DNA from: Siphonodentalium dalli
Taxonomy: Eukaryota > Mollusca > Scaphopoda > Gadilida > Siphonodentaliidae
Length of the DNA: 64,000 nucleotides
Assembly (NCBI GenBank): GCA_032622095.1
Contig: CP136061.1
Location: forward strand, 187,680,369-187,744,368
Direction: 5' to 3'
Shown one piece after another: positions 1 through 12,415 of this stretch (the stretch's first letter is position 1; every line of letters starts with the position of its first letter). The notes under the pieces are model-generated. The model worked only from the letters and a program-made list of their open reading frames with translations, was not told where the DNA came from and did no database searches. The translations under genes and the position numbers were made by a program.

Positions 1-1541
1 TTTCCGGCCTCGGCTACCCACCCACCCCCCCCCCCCCTGCCTCATGTCTCGTAAAAAAAATTCCCCCCCTGATTAGTCTTTATATTAGTCACTGAATCCA
101 CCAACCACATACCCGAGATCTAGAATCCAATTGTGTAAGCTCTTACGTTAATTATTATTTGAATGCAGTTGACATAATTACGGATTGCAATTGACTTAAG
201 TGCGTTGTCCTTATTCATTCAATTATTTTGTCCAAGAGAATCTTAACCTAATTTTATTTAATTAATTCTTCGGCAATAATGCTCGGTATACACTATTCTT
301 GAACATCAGTGTTCTTGTTAGTGTCATATAAAACGGTAACACTGTATATATTCCGCGATAATATGAAATATCTGTAGACAGAAATACTGTGTCCAATAAG
401 CAATAGAACACATATCTCTGTTCAACTCATAACACAAATCATCTGCATATAAAGAGCGTTCTTTGATAATATTTTCCAGATATGGTGACAATTAACAATC
501 TCTTCTGTGGGGAAAGCTGAACACATTATTAGTTCTATTCGCCTGTTAATAAAGGCTATCTGGAGGCTTAAAATTATGCGTGCATTTAAGTATTTGATTG
601 GATATAAATATACTATTATTATCAACTTGATGTAAAAAGTAAAAATAGAATGCAATAGCTATTCCATGTCGATAGAAATAACATGCATGGGGATTGTAGT
701 AAAACAAATTTCAGGAAGCTATGCCGGGATGGGGGTGGGTGGGTAATCAAAACTGCAACAACAACAAATTAAATACATACATGTATAATAATATGGAACA
801 CGAGGCAACATATGTACAGATATAAACAAAGTGGATATATACAATTAAATAGATTTTAACTTGCATGTGTTGATAGGTTTGTGTAATTATCCCCTACCAC
901 GGCAAAAACCTTGTGCCCGACTACAGTAATGCCGAAGACAGGTCAAAGAACGAACGTTGAACCGTTCCCAAATTCCCCAGGCAGGCTCATGGCCCCATGC
1001 AGTGGCAGAGGCACACTTCACATAATCTTTCAAGGAACATATATGATTAAATGTAAATGGTGTAGTTAGTTGACCTACTTTAAAAATCAAATTCTGATAA
1101 AATTCCCTAGAATTATTAATAAAGTCAGGTTGTTTTCGTTCAAAAGTTAATACATTTTCGCCAAAGACGGGTCTATACGATTCAATACTTTGTCAGCCCA
1201 GATATAAGCTCTGTAACATTTTAAACATCTCTTAACTTAAAAAAAAACATTTATGTCGTAAAAAACCATATTATATACAGAGACCCATATATTTAATTAA
1301 TTATTAACACATGTCATGTTGCATATGGGACTGTAAGGTCAGCATGATAATGAACTAAGATGACAAATTGAATAGTCATCCAGAGTGTGAACATTTTTTA
1401 AATACCCGGCCAAGTACATTTGTGTCTGCTTTTTGACCTGACTGCACATGTGACAAATTGATCTCCAACGGATAGTAAGCAAAATGGCATGAGTTGATGC
1501 TGATAACCTGGTTGACAGACTAATCAGACAATGTAGGAATT
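1..1541. other. Non-coding stretch, no gene seen
   Basis: AT-rich sequence with a 13-bp C run at 25-37. Two short phrases of the type GTAAAAAAAATTCCCC (near 51 and again near 1865) are the only internal similarity noticed. Open frames here are under 80 codons, carry no recognisable motif and overlap on both strands, so none is called. Confidence 0.6.
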
Positions 1542-1599
1542 ATGGGGCTATATGTATGGAACACGGTTAGGGCCGACATAGAATGGGCGGCGAACATGG

Positions 1600-1850
1600 A
1601 ATCCGCTAAGCGACGAAACCGCCGAAAGCGACAAAACATCTGTTGCGCGCACCGATTACCACGCGAGGGAACCGCGGAAACCGCCGAAAGCGAAAAAATT
1701 TCTCGTTTCATTATTTCGCTTTCGGCTGTTCTGTCGTTTGAAGCGAAATAATCAAACGAGATTTCGTGTCGAGGGAACCGCGGAAAGCGAAATAATCAAC
1801 GAAACGACGATTATTTCGCTTTCAGCGGGGCGAATAAATAAAACGACGGA
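1600..1850. repeat. Short inverted and direct repeats around GAAAGCGAAATAAT
   Basis: The word GAAAGCGAAATAAT and its reverse complement ATTATTTCGCTTTC recur several times, mixed with CGAGGGAACCGCGGAAA. This forms a dense patch of overlapping hairpins that is GC-richer than its surroundings. The pattern fits a small degenerate foldback or minisatellite. Short open frames on both strands through it are by-products of the repeat. Confidence 0.6.
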
Positions 1851-2571
1851 ACCACCGTAAATCGTAAAAAAAAATTCCCCTGTTAGACCCGTTTGGTGTC
1901 ATCAAGATTCCCCCGTGAATATCTTTAGCAAACAGACAGACAGACATTCCCAAATATACATATAGATTGATGATCGTATACATAGTATTAGCACAAGGAC
2001 ATAAAACACACTGAGCTTGTTCACTGTTAAACCAACCGAATGGCGATAACTCTAATAATAGCGTAATTTTTCAATATCATTCTCACGGCGGAGTCATAGT
2101 TGGACCGCTGCCATAATCACGAACATGCTATCGAGACCTAAAAGGAAACTAAACGTTAGCGATTCTATACGCCCATTGAAAACCAGTCTGTTTGTCCGAC
2201 TGTCCATCCGTCAAAACTGTATTATTCGTTTTTCGATCGACTCCTAATTTTTTAATGAATAATATATCTTCCTTTTCCGTTTTCATCGAAGATAACAATT
2301 TAGATTCTTAAATTTTTCAGAAATGTCTATGTTAACAATGAAATTATAGAAATAAATACATGAATCACGAAGAGATGATGTTTGTTGTACAATATAACTA
2401 ATAACATAGTCATGCGTTATAACAACCCCCTCCCGCCATCATCAAAAGATTACGGTAAATTTGTAAAAATCTGCTACTGATTTCCAAAATTCGCGGCAAA
2501 CAGAAATGTAACAAAATCAGACACAAATTTTGTGGTGAGAATTCATACCCTTGTTCGATGTAATATAATAA
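1851..2571. other. Non-coding stretch, no gene seen
   Basis: No coding frame, RNA gene or repeat recognised here. Confidence 0.5.
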
Positions 2572-2686
2572 ATAATGCATGCCCTGTCGTTGACTAATCG
2601 CCAAAATAGTAGAATAGTCCAATGCCCGCACTATTCCTCCTATCGGACCACTATTTTGGTATAGTCAACGAAAACCCATGCATTAT
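2572..2686. mobile_element. Hairpin (snap-back) MITE-like element, 115 bp
   Basis: The two halves are reverse complements with interruptions. ATAATGCATG, CGTTGACTA and CCAAAATAGT on the left pair with ACTATTTTGG, TAGTCAACG and CATGCATTAT on the right. The size and near-complete palindromy fit a non-autonomous terminal-inverted-repeat element. No target duplication is certain, so the superfamily is left open. Confidence 0.6.
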
Positions 2687-5600
2687 CTATATAATATAGC
2701 ATATGTAGCACGGACATTACGCTCGCTGGCGATATAACTGGCGCGGTTGAGTTTATATAGTTGCTGTGTGAAAGTTCACCAAGGATGTCCTAGACTAAGT
2801 AGACAACACCATTCGTATTGTATTCAAAACCAGTTTGGTGCCACTTTTCAGTCTTAGCGAAGTTGTCACATAAGCGGGCTTGCCAAAAGCCATATCTACC
2901 AGAATTAAAATGTATATTTCTCGCCCAAGATGTGGGTCCGAAGAAGTTGAAATGTTTTAAAGATGCACTAGTGCATCAGAAATACATGTAGCCCTTGATG
3001 GAGTCTAAAAATAGGACATGCTATGGTGCTCGTGCCATTTTTTTCAGAAGGAAAGAATGCTTACCTCCCATATACGTGCCATATTGTGACTTGAATGGAA
3101 TAAACTATTATTAAACCAAAGACGTACCAATATTTAGTGTTGACTAAAAATGATTTGATGGCTGATTTGATACCAGTCTATATACGTACCAAATACTCTT
3201 GCTTTGACTTTTTCCAGACTTTGCAAGTGTCAAAATATTGAATATTATGAAGAAAAAAAACCTGCTTTGACGAATGAGAGTTACGAATGACTTTGCTTTA
3301 AAAGTAGTTTTCATGTTTTATTTTTCTGATGCTAAGAACATTGGCTCGGTAAATTCTGACAAAATTGGTGTCAAATTGGATTGACCATTATCCATATTTA
3401 CCCATATACACATCACGGAGTTACATACAGTAGACTCTCGGTGTCAGATCAATTTGAAAAGGAAAGATAACGCATACAGACACGATAGTAAAATGGTCCG
3501 ACATCTGGCATATGGACAAGATGCGCATGTAGTTAGCAAATATAAATTATTGTTCATCAGAAAAATCGAGATTAGGCCTACGAATTTGCTATGTAAGTGT
3601 TGGTATAAAGTAGTCATGACTGTTCAGATTTCCCACGGGTGAGCCCCATACGCCTGCTATTAGCGGATAATTACTATATTGCAAGATATAATTTTACGTT
3701 ATGTGTGGTAAATAAAGAGCCTCGACGAGGCAATTAATTACAATCTATGTTCATCCGCATGCACAACACCGTCATCCTTTTGATTGTCAATAACTGCAGG
3801 TGACTATCTGTCATAAAAGAGTGAGAGATATAGCGCTACTCGAACACATTGCCATAAACCAAATAGAACCAAAGGAAAGCTACATTTTGAGGCACTCAAT
3901 ATCAACAAGGAATAATAAGGTTTGTTGTTGGTTAATTTGTTTTATCATAATTACAACCATCCCGAGGATACAACAAACAGACACATCTAATCATAATAAT
4001 TTACATTTCTATTTATCAATATCGAAAGTCACTACAGTTAAGTCAAAACGGCAATTAGGGAAAGTGGCTGCGAGATATACCACGTATTATATTACAACTA
4101 AACGACGGGCATGTCATTTGAACAATTTCATTGAATCAAGTGAGGTGTGTTTAGAGTCTCACAATAACGGGGTTTTTTATAATTGGGGGCGTGGAACAAG
4201 AATTAAAGCCCACAAATACTCGAGAGTGAATAAGTACATGTTCTTATTCATTAAGGTGACCAAAAACGAAAGCGGCGTCGTTGAAGAAAATTCACGTTCA
4301 TTCAGACGTCAGCCAACCAGGTAAATTATTGTTAATAAATGCTATAAAATTGTGAATCGCCTCTGGTGAAAAATCGAAACGAACACAGTTACAACGTGTT
4401 ACCGGATCAATAGGTCTATTCACGATTGTTCCACTCTTTCAACTAAACTCACAAAAGAATCGTTCGATCAGTTTTGTACACTTTGCCATCTTTGTTCGAC
4501 ATAACTAAACCTGGACATGTTAAGAAACATTGATATTGTTAAAACTAACACTTGTGAGCAATTTGTCGTGAAGTGAAACGTTTCTCGAATGTACTTCATT
4601 ATATTCAATCAGTTCGATTATGGACGGGTTTGAAAGGCGAACTCGGAACCGGTATTTAGCTGCCACCAATCTCACACTGTGCACATTGTTTCGTTATATT
4701 TAAAATGCCAAACTATATGAAGGTTGAAGCAGGTTGCGTTCCGTTTTATGAATGCGCTGCGTTATAATGGAAATCCGCTAATGCATCTTCTGCTTCAATT
4801 AATCCCGCGCAGAAGACCGGATGTGACCCTTACGCACCAGTTAATTGTCGTATAGGTGTTTGTGCTGTCCATTTCCATTGTGATGTACCTTTGTTATCAC
4901 TTGTATCGCTATAATGATGCCCATTAAATTCTACCAAACGGCATGCGACGCCGCTGACAAAACGTCACTCATTGTTCACTGACGAAATAATACGGGCATC
5001 AGAATCAAGTACCTCTTACAGAATTGAGACTAAACACGGTACAGTAAAAAAGGGATAATTTCAATTTTGGGCCGAAATAAATTCCTCTGAAAAAACGGTG
5101 CACACATTGTACACTGGGCGACAAATAATCCGGTGCAACAATTTGTTTTTTATAAAATTATCTGTACAGCGTGAGAAAAATAATATATACGTACGAAGGT
5201 ATGCTGTATATTGCTAAATTGGTAGAACTAGACGACCGAAAGTCATTTGCGAGTATAAAATGTTGATATTAGACTTACAACTAACATGTCTGCTTTAATG
5301 GCGAACGAATGGACATGTCGAGGTTCGCGGGCGTCGCCTTTTGTATCAGCGTATCAATGGAATTTAATTTAACTTTTAGAATGAATTACCATGCACTACA
5401 TTTTTCAGCCCACGCCATCCAACGTGGAGGCTTCTACCTTATACTACGTTCACACACTGTCAAGTTTCGCTGACAATTTTTCAGGCAAGTCTTCGCATGC
5501 AGACGACTATACTGTGTGCTATAGTATGCTACAAGATCGGTGGGATCACTGTAAGTCACACCAGTCAAACGTGTTCAATCGATAGCCGTCTGTGACTAAT

Positions 5601-5806
5601 TGCATACCCCTTAATTCGCAAAGTACTATATTTCTCGCACACCCGTCGGTTCGCGGTTTTAAAACTGAGCAAAACATTGTACGACTCAGAGTTCGGCGAA
5701 TCACCCGTAAAATAAAGGGTTTATACTACTGAGTGTTTATATATTATTCAAACCTGTGTTAAGTGGATAATTAAGAACCGAAACCGATAAGAGACTTTTC
5801 CGCATC
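2687..5806. other. Non-coding stretch with one unassigned open frame
   Basis: The longest open frame is a plus-strand one at 3800-4324 (174 codons). Its translation is low in recognisable motifs and has no domain, signal peptide or repeat that I can name. It does not continue through visible splice sites into another coding segment. I treat it as a chance frame. Nothing else in this 3-kb stretch can be supported. Confidence 0.5.
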
Positions 5807-5885
5807 ATGGTACGTGAATTAAAAGTACGCGAATTCAATATTAAGCGAAAAAAGTACTGCGCGAATTTAAATTCGAGTAAGGTCA
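5807..5885. repeat. Dispersed repeat, copy 1
   Basis: About 75 bp that recurs at 9476-9571. Shared words include GCGCGAATTTAAAT, CGAGTAAGGT and GCGCGAATTC-like phrases in the same order and orientation. The element type is unknown. Confidence 0.6.
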
Positions 5886-6439
5886 CAATTTCCAGGCCAT
5901 TTTGGCCAGGTATTGGGCGTAGCCTTTTTGGTACTGTTTACCACGATAGACCATAAAAAAGTTTCTATACGAAGATAACATTTATTGTTTCTTTTAAGGT
6001 CTTTGTGTGCCCGATTTCCCCAACATTTGATGGAGTCAAATAAAGATAAAGGATTCTGTTCACTTATATTAGTAATAATAGCAACATACCATTGGTGCAA
6101 CATTTAAGAGCATAATTCATGGTGGATTATGTTAGAAATACAAAATGTGAACTTTATAGAGATTTAATGAAATTATGTTTACTTACATTGGTCAAAGAAA
6201 CACAAAGTCCATATCTAAGAAACACATAATGTGTACATAACACTATGTAGAATGATGAAAAAATTACTTTGAACCAGTCGTTGGAAAATAATATATTCAC
6301 TTGTTTAACATGGTTGACTGAGAGCTAGAAGTGTATGGGTCACATTTTTCATGGAGTCTGGTGGGAGTGGCTATAAGTTGATGTCTACTGGTCCATGAGA
6401 CATTATCCCATGAGTGGTGACCTATTTAATACAAATAGT

Positions 6440-7435
6440 GTGATGGTCTGGTACGTTTATTCGTTTATTATTCACCAAGCGTCCACAATTCTGATCAAAA
6501 TGTCAATATTATCCACGTTCTCGTGTGTGATGGTAGTTAGTAGGGAGTTCAAACTGTCGAAACGAGAAACAATACGTGAAAGAACAGCTTGTTTCATTTC
6601 TTCCTTGGTCTGGTTCTTCGTAAACATCTCAAGTTGAAATAACAAGTTTTCAGAATGTTAGATACCATTGTGTCTATTATCATATTGTAATCAACATATG
6701 CCCCTTGGTTTCGTATTTCCTTTGACGAAGAAATGATGATATGACCAAGTTGTATGTCGAAGCTGGAATCAACGAAATCGTTCACATATATTGAAAGTTC
6801 ACACAGAAACATGTTTCCAGGCTACGTTTAGCTTCATCGTATCCTCCGACTTCCGTCAGATCAAATTCAACATATATTTGAGTGTCCTCGGTATAAAAAT
6901 GGCATCGGACCGCTCTATTCTCCAAAATACGTCCAAATGGGAGGGTGCAGATAATAAATAACAGGGACCCGAGTATACACCCTTGAGGAACTCCAACATC
7001 TAGACTGACTTCGTCCGAGCAAGTGTCTCCTACCAAAACCTTCTGCTTCCTATCCAAAATATATAGTAATACCTAAACCAACTGAGTGCGATGCCAAGAA
7101 CGCCGTGCAATATCATTTCGCAGACGATAAAACATAATGCTGTGGTCTCAAGTGTCAAATGCCGCGCTTAACCATTTCAGTGCCAAGTCCGATTTTTGTA
7201 TCAACCCATATTTCCTTGATCATTTTTCAAATTTATTGATTATAATAATGTGATACATTGATGGAAAGAGCTCTAAAATATGGGTTGATACAAAAATCGG
7301 ACTTGGCACTTAAAGGGTTAAATATAACATCAATAATAGTATGCACTTGTCAATAGAAAGGTCAATTTCGTTCTTAGCTTTTATGAGTGCCGTTCTCTTG
7401 AGTTGTTCCTTCTGCAGGCAGACTAGTATATATTG
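6440..7435 (-). mobile_element. Degenerate non-LTR retrotransposon (RT domain), interrupted by a MITE
   Basis: The minus strand reads through reverse-transcriptase motifs in order. A segment containing TALIKAKNEID lies at about 7325-7420. Motif A follows as LSAAFDT then DH, split by the MITE at 7168-7321. Next come VPQGCILGSLLF at about 6960-7000, then YTED in place of the usual YADD at about 6895-6905, and the downstream LRCLRRTRP and SRFDSLNSLL segments at about 6500-6640. There are in-frame stops and at least one frame change (6782-6812). Residue choice resembles CR1/Jockey-type elements. This is a dead copy: the changed catalytic YADD and the stops rule out activity. Confidence 0.8.
7168..7321. 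mobile_element. TTAA-flanked MITE, 154 bp, nested in a retroelement
   Basis: Both ends are TTAA. The inverted arms carry GTGCCAAGTCCGATTTTTGT then ATCAACCCATATTT on the left, and their near-perfect reverse complement on the right, with an outer TTAACCNTTT / AAAGGGTTAA. TTAA targets are typical of piggyBac and Kolobok-like transposases. The element has no coding capacity. It sits within codons of RT motif A of the surrounding retroelement. Removing the MITE with one TTAA leaves the flanking reading frame continuous, which independently confirms the boundaries. Confidence 0.85.
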
Positions 7436-8554
7436 TATACAATATGATGATAGAAATAAGTGATTATAGGTTCCTCTCCTCTCAATTCTATAATCTTGCG
7501 ACCAGGTATCTTACGCTATGAGTGTCGGAGAGATGTGTAGGTTGTTACCTCGTGGTTTCATATGCGAGATGACTGGGACCAGTGACAGTCAGGCCTCTAT
7601 GTGGCTGATGGCACGAATATGGTGTCACTGACTGACTTTGTGGTATATTTACAACTTGGCTTATATGGTAGCTTTTTAAGTCTTCAGTAACAAACAAAAA
7701 AGGACTTGAGGGTGTAATAACTTCGTTTGTTTGTCGTTTCGACCACTAACCCATCCGACATAAATTCCTGCAAATTTAACAACCATTCCCTCCCCTGACT
7801 CCCCTGTCATCTCAACGGTGAAACAAATATTAGAAATAATCAGATACTGCAGGGATGTTTGCCAGAAACTCTGAAACAATTGGAAAACGTGAGGTACAAA
7901 TTAGAACATTTTGGCGGAAAAAAAACACATCCCGGCGTCCCGTGCGTTTGCATGTTTTCCGAATTTGAAGAATACTACCGGAAGCGGACGGTGAATTGTT
8001 TAAGCATTGAACTCGCTTGCATCACACGCGTGAATAATATGCATAATCAGCGGAATTCTACCCCTGCTGATGAGAAAAGGTTCGTCGATGTTGGCACTTT
8101 CATGGACAATCAATTAAGAAACACTTAATTTGTCGGAGTCCAATTGATATTGACTTGAATTTTGTGTGTTTTCAATTTTCGAACAAGAAGCACGTTTTGA
8201 CATTTGAATAATATTGTTCTCGCGCAAAACATAACTACAATAGAGAGGACAATACCAAGGAAGTATCATAAACCCAACGCTATTTTCAACAAAACGTGTC
8301 GAGTCAGAAATTAAAACGAACCAGCAGTTATTCTCTTGTTCTGGCTGAATGGGTTCTGCGATTTGTTCACATTATATATAGCACCCCGCATTGGCACAGC
8401 AAAGAAGCAAAGACTGAATCTACAATAACATGAAATATAATTTAATTTAAATGTATTCAGTGCTCCAAACCAATGTTTATGAAACCTACCTTCTTTAAAA
8501 AGTATATAACTAGAATAGTGTCACATATAATTCTGAAATTCTGAATGAATTTTA
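7436..8554. other. Non-coding stretch, no gene seen
   Basis: An 89-codon plus-strand frame at 7859-8128 is present but has no recognisable motif and no supporting splice context. No repeat or RNA gene recognised. Confidence 0.5.
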
Positions 8555-8818
8555 TTAAAGGGACACAAGGCACTCGCAGTAGATAAATGTGCAAGAAATA
8601 TAGAAGTCTGTAAAATCGGCAAAACTAAAAAGAACATGGAAAAATAAAATAAACATTGTATTTATACTGTATTTATTATTGATAGTTCTCCAATAACGAC
8701 ATTTCGAGTGTTGAAACATAGCTGTTATACAGTGATTTGATAACTAACGCCGGTAATCGTGTTTTAAGTTTAAATATTTTAGTCTAAATATGATATTCAG
8801 ATTATGTTTTGAATATAC
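8555..8818 (+). mobile_element. Partial TTAA long-TIR element (left arm only)
   Basis: Starts TTAAAGGGACACAAGGCACT and continues in parallel with the complete elements at 55398-55895 and 57186-57709. Shared words include AAGTCTGTAAAA, TTATTGATAGTTCTCCAATA and AACTAACNNNNGT. No right arm with the matching GTCCCTTTAA end was found downstream, so this copy appears truncated. Confidence 0.7.
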
Positions 8819-9475
8819 CGACGATGGAGATTGTAACGATATTGTGCTCAAACATACTATTTGTATTCATAATTCTCCATATACTTTTATGATATAGCCA
8901 TTTCGATTCCGTGTCATGAACATATTATTGGCTTTTGATAACATTCAATCCAGTTTGTTGTGCAGTTGTGTTGTCCGATCTATAAAGTCTTCTCCCGGGG
9001 AACCAGACAACACAATTGGGTCTGAATCGGGAATTCGTTTAATATTTGAATTCAGCTCTACACTCAGATACCATAAACTGATATAAAAAAATCCCGGGGA
9101 TATTAAATTCAAACCCGGTCTTTTTGTTCACGTACGCATGACCTAAAGTATCATAGCAAACCATACATATCGATTGGGTACGATATCAGAACCAATCCTG
9201 TGTTGCGATTATGTGAGATTTGGTATAAGCTTTCAGTAGTGGATATAGCTATACGTGTATTATACCAATTCGATAGGGAATATTGCTTGAACCATTTCTT
9301 CACCAAATACTCATTGACGAGTAGTTACATCGCAACAAAATGGTGATGCACTTGTGGTATACATGACGTAAATCCGCTGTGGTGGTGTTTAATATATACA
9401 TATATCTTCAAAAACGAATAAGAACTGAAACTGTCATCAGATCCACGACATTTACAAAAGATATTTCTGTCAGTT
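8819..9475. other. Non-coding stretch, no gene seen
   Basis: No coding frame or RNA gene. Short palindromic words (CCCGGGG near 8995 and 9094) were noted without a clear element. Confidence 0.45.
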
Positions 9476-9571
9476 ATGAATTCGCGCAGATAGGTGTGCG
9501 AATTTAAAGTGCGCGAATTCAACACTGAGCGAAGGATAGTACTGCGCGAATTTAAATACGAGTAAGGTAGT
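9476..9571. repeat. Dispersed repeat, copy 2
   Basis: Second copy of the repeat at 5807-5885, ending TACTGCGCGAATTTAAAT then ACGAGTAAGGT. Same orientation, several substitutions. Confidence 0.6.
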
Positions 9572-9928
9572 ACTATAGCAGTCTCGTCTGTTCACACTAA
9601 CCGCGGAAGATCTCATTATTATCGTTATAATTACACTAAGGTCGTATATATCGGCTAACAAATATTGATGCATATTATTGGTAGTACACAGTATAATTAG
9701 TTTCGCATTATTATTGTGATTTGCAATTTATATTTTTAATTTCGTTGTTACTAGCGACCTAAGAGAATTTCGTTACACAATGAAATGCGCTTGCAACTTT
9801 CTTTTTGCATTCCTCGACCATTGACTTTACGATGCGATACGGATAATGACGAGGTTTGCAAAATGTTTCCTATATGCATGGTGTTATGCATCATAAATAT
9901 TATCAATCCATATACTTAACCAATAGTG

Positions 9929-9950
9929 ATATATATATATATATATATAT
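9929..9950. repeat. (AT)n microsatellite
   Basis: Uninterrupted alternating A and T, eleven dinucleotides. Confidence 0.95.
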
Positions 9951-9984
9951 GCTAGCCATACAGCGACAAAAGAATCAAATGACA

Positions 9985-11285
9985 TCCCGACCTATTGGCT
10001 GCCGACACACGTTACACAGTAGCCATGGAATAGTAGGTGTGACAATTTATTATGGTGGAGTTTGGTGATAATTTTTCGTCACCATTCTGTGCCATAACTA
10101 GCCATGTGAATGAATGAGTTTAATGCGAAAAGCCACAAATTAATGTGGAACATGCATAATAACATATATAGACTATGTACATTAGTATATGAATAACATT
10201 GTCATTATAATTTCATGTTCATACATAATAAATTGTATGTAATACTTATATAAATATATCATATGTATACTGTATACATATATTTGCACACGAGCATATA
10301 TATATATGTATACAGAAATATGTGTATATAAATTCACATGGATAACTCTATAGATCAGTGTACTATCTTAGTTGTATTCTTTAAAAACATGTTTCAAATA
10401 AATGTTAACGTTCTTCAATATTAATATATTTTCAATCGCAAGTAGGCCATATAACTGTTCTAGTGAAGGGTTTAACCAGTAATAGTCATGAATGTATTTT
10501 ATCCTGAGTGTGACCAAATTATCGCAGATCAAAAGAATATGTATCCGAACCGCACGTACATTTTGCATAGTAAACTCTCGTGTTTTCGCCATCTTGAAAG
10601 CTCGTTTGGCAGCCAATGGTTTGTTGTCCTAAATTTCACCAATGCTGGTATACGAGATGTTGTGGTAGATAAATAAGGTAACGACTAATACTGGAATGAC
10701 GCTTGATATTACTATATAAAGTTCCCCTTAATGATTTAGATTCCCACAGGTCACGAAACATTTTAATCCAGTATTCTTCAATCAGACGAGATTTAATATT
10801 CCGGATCTCCGTCCCCGTGAGTCCAGTTTGACTATCCCATCGGGACATAAAACCGATCTCACTCAGGGTCATTTTTATAAACTCAAACCATTTAAGTTTT
10901 CCAGAATATGTGCTATGTTGCCCGCTGAGTTTCCGCACAGTGCGTCGACTGGACCAATTAACCCATTGCGTTTAACCAAGGTTGATCTCTACTCATTACG
11001 GTATGCTACATTGTATTCTCTACGATATATATAATTGATCGATCGTCCATAATTGTGTTTGACCATTGCAACCCCACATTCATTCACATAGCATGCACAT
11101 AGTATGTCTTATTGGTGTGATCTCAATGCATGTTTATCTACTTATATTAATTTCATGAATATTAAGACATGGCTAGATATGGCATATTAATTATGACGAC
11201 CAATTGTTACCAAACTCCACCATAATAAATCGTCACACCTACTATGCCATAGCTACTACGGTATGTGTGTCCGCAGTCATTATGA
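9985..11285. mobile_element. 1.3-kb structure with long inverted arms
   Basis: The left arm (about 9985-10120) contains GTAGGTGTGACAATTTATTA then TGGTGGAGTTTGG and CTAGCCATGT. The right arm (about 11165-11285) contains the reverse complement, CCAAACTCCACCATAATAAA then TCGTCACACCTACTATG and ACATGGCTAG. Arms of roughly 100-130 bp at about 80-90% identity suggest a terminal-inverted-repeat or foldback element, or two inverted copies of one repeat. The interior includes the minus-strand retroelement fragment at 10368-10930 and AT microsatellite sequence. No transposase is visible. Confidence 0.55.
10368..10930 (-). pseudogene. Non-LTR retrotransposon C-terminal fragment
   Basis: Two minus-strand frames in succession (10938 to 10636, then 10616 to 10368) read like the C-terminal region of metazoan non-LTR retroelement polyproteins. 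The first carries FIKMTLSEIGF and a SRLIEEYWIKMF segment followed by LYSNIKRH. The second carries LRIKYIHDYYWLNPSLEQLY and LLAIENILILKN, which match the tail following the zinc-knuckle-like region in such proteins as I remember them. A frame break separates them. There is no RT or endonuclease upstream, so this is a fragment. Confidence 0.6.
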
Positions 11286-12261
11286 GGAAATCTATCTTAA
11301 TTACAATTGCTATCTAGAGTAAGGCACTCAACATATTTCACAAATCGTATTTGACCAATCAACTTTTTCCCAGAGAAGAACGCAACATCACATTAACAAG
11401 GATATTACATTTTCTGAAACTAGAGGTCTGAACCCATGAATACATCTTTGACAACTTTAACCACTTCAACCTGATATCCTTTTCTGATCAGCACTACCAT
11501 GTCTTTACTATATTTTCATGAGAGCAAATCAACACGGGGAGAGGATCATTAAGAAGATGCATAACTTGTACTCCAACTTCTGTTGCCATATCACATGTAT
11601 AATTATATCACATATTTTACCTATCAACTATATATTCATGCATAATAATTTAATCATAAGCTGTCAGTCCACAGAATACTGCAAAACAATTGGTTGACAC
11701 ACACATAGCCTTTAGGTTATTTCTCGATTTTGTGATTACTTTCCCCGCTACAGAAATGACAGCAGCGTCGAGTGACCACGGCTATTCCGCGTGCCTAAAA
11801 TGTACTGGAAACTGTTCGATACTTCCTACGATTTAACATGAAATTTCGGTGCTGTATCATAATACCTTCGGTTATGACTGTATTGACAATAACCGTACTA
11901 GGTGCTAACATTCAGTGCACAAGTAACCAGACAAATCAATACGATTAAACATTGCAAAGAAGTGAAACACTGAAATTATAATCAACAGGTGTTTGTGTCA
12001 CCGCGGTCGATTACATCAATCCCACGTGCATGTTGCAGCTGCCCGATGCTCGCATTTTGTGATCAGTTGCGAATAGCCAACCAAAAACGCTGAAATGCCT
12101 ACGCAATTTCATCACTCGGTGAGCACCCATTTTGAGTGACAGGTGTCTCTTCAAACTTAAAGTGTCTTTTTCGTCGGAAATTGTCTCAATGCTATACTCT
12201 CCTTATACTTCCAACTTTAACTTTTTGGTTGTTCTACTGTGAAATGACGGATTAAATTATA
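11286..12261. other. Non-coding stretch, no gene seen
   Basis: No frame longer than about 60 codons with recognisable content. No RNA gene or repeat recognised. Confidence 0.5.
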
Positions 12262-12415
12262 AGAAATAACTCTTGTTTCGATTAAGGTTATGAGTTATAA
12301 CCGAAAAGTTTGAGAATAAACTTTCTGTAACTGCGCTACGCGCGTTATAGCATTTATTTTCAAACTTTTCGGTTATAACTGCATAACCTTAATCAAAACA
12401 AAAAAATTATTTCTG
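12262..12415. mobile_element. Snap-back MITE-like element, about 154 bp
   Basis: Left arm words GATTAAGGTTATGAGTTATA and CCGAAAAGTTTGAGAATAAA pair with TTTATTTTCAAACTTTTCGG and TTATAACTGCATAACCTTAA on the right, around a short central loop with GCGCTACGCGCG. Arms of about 58 bp. No coding capacity. Target duplication not clear. Confidence 0.75.

Noticed and set aside
3800-4324. 174-codon open frame on the plus strand
   Set aside because: No recognisable domain, no bias that stands out and no splice context. A frame this long can occur by chance in 64 kb read in six frames.
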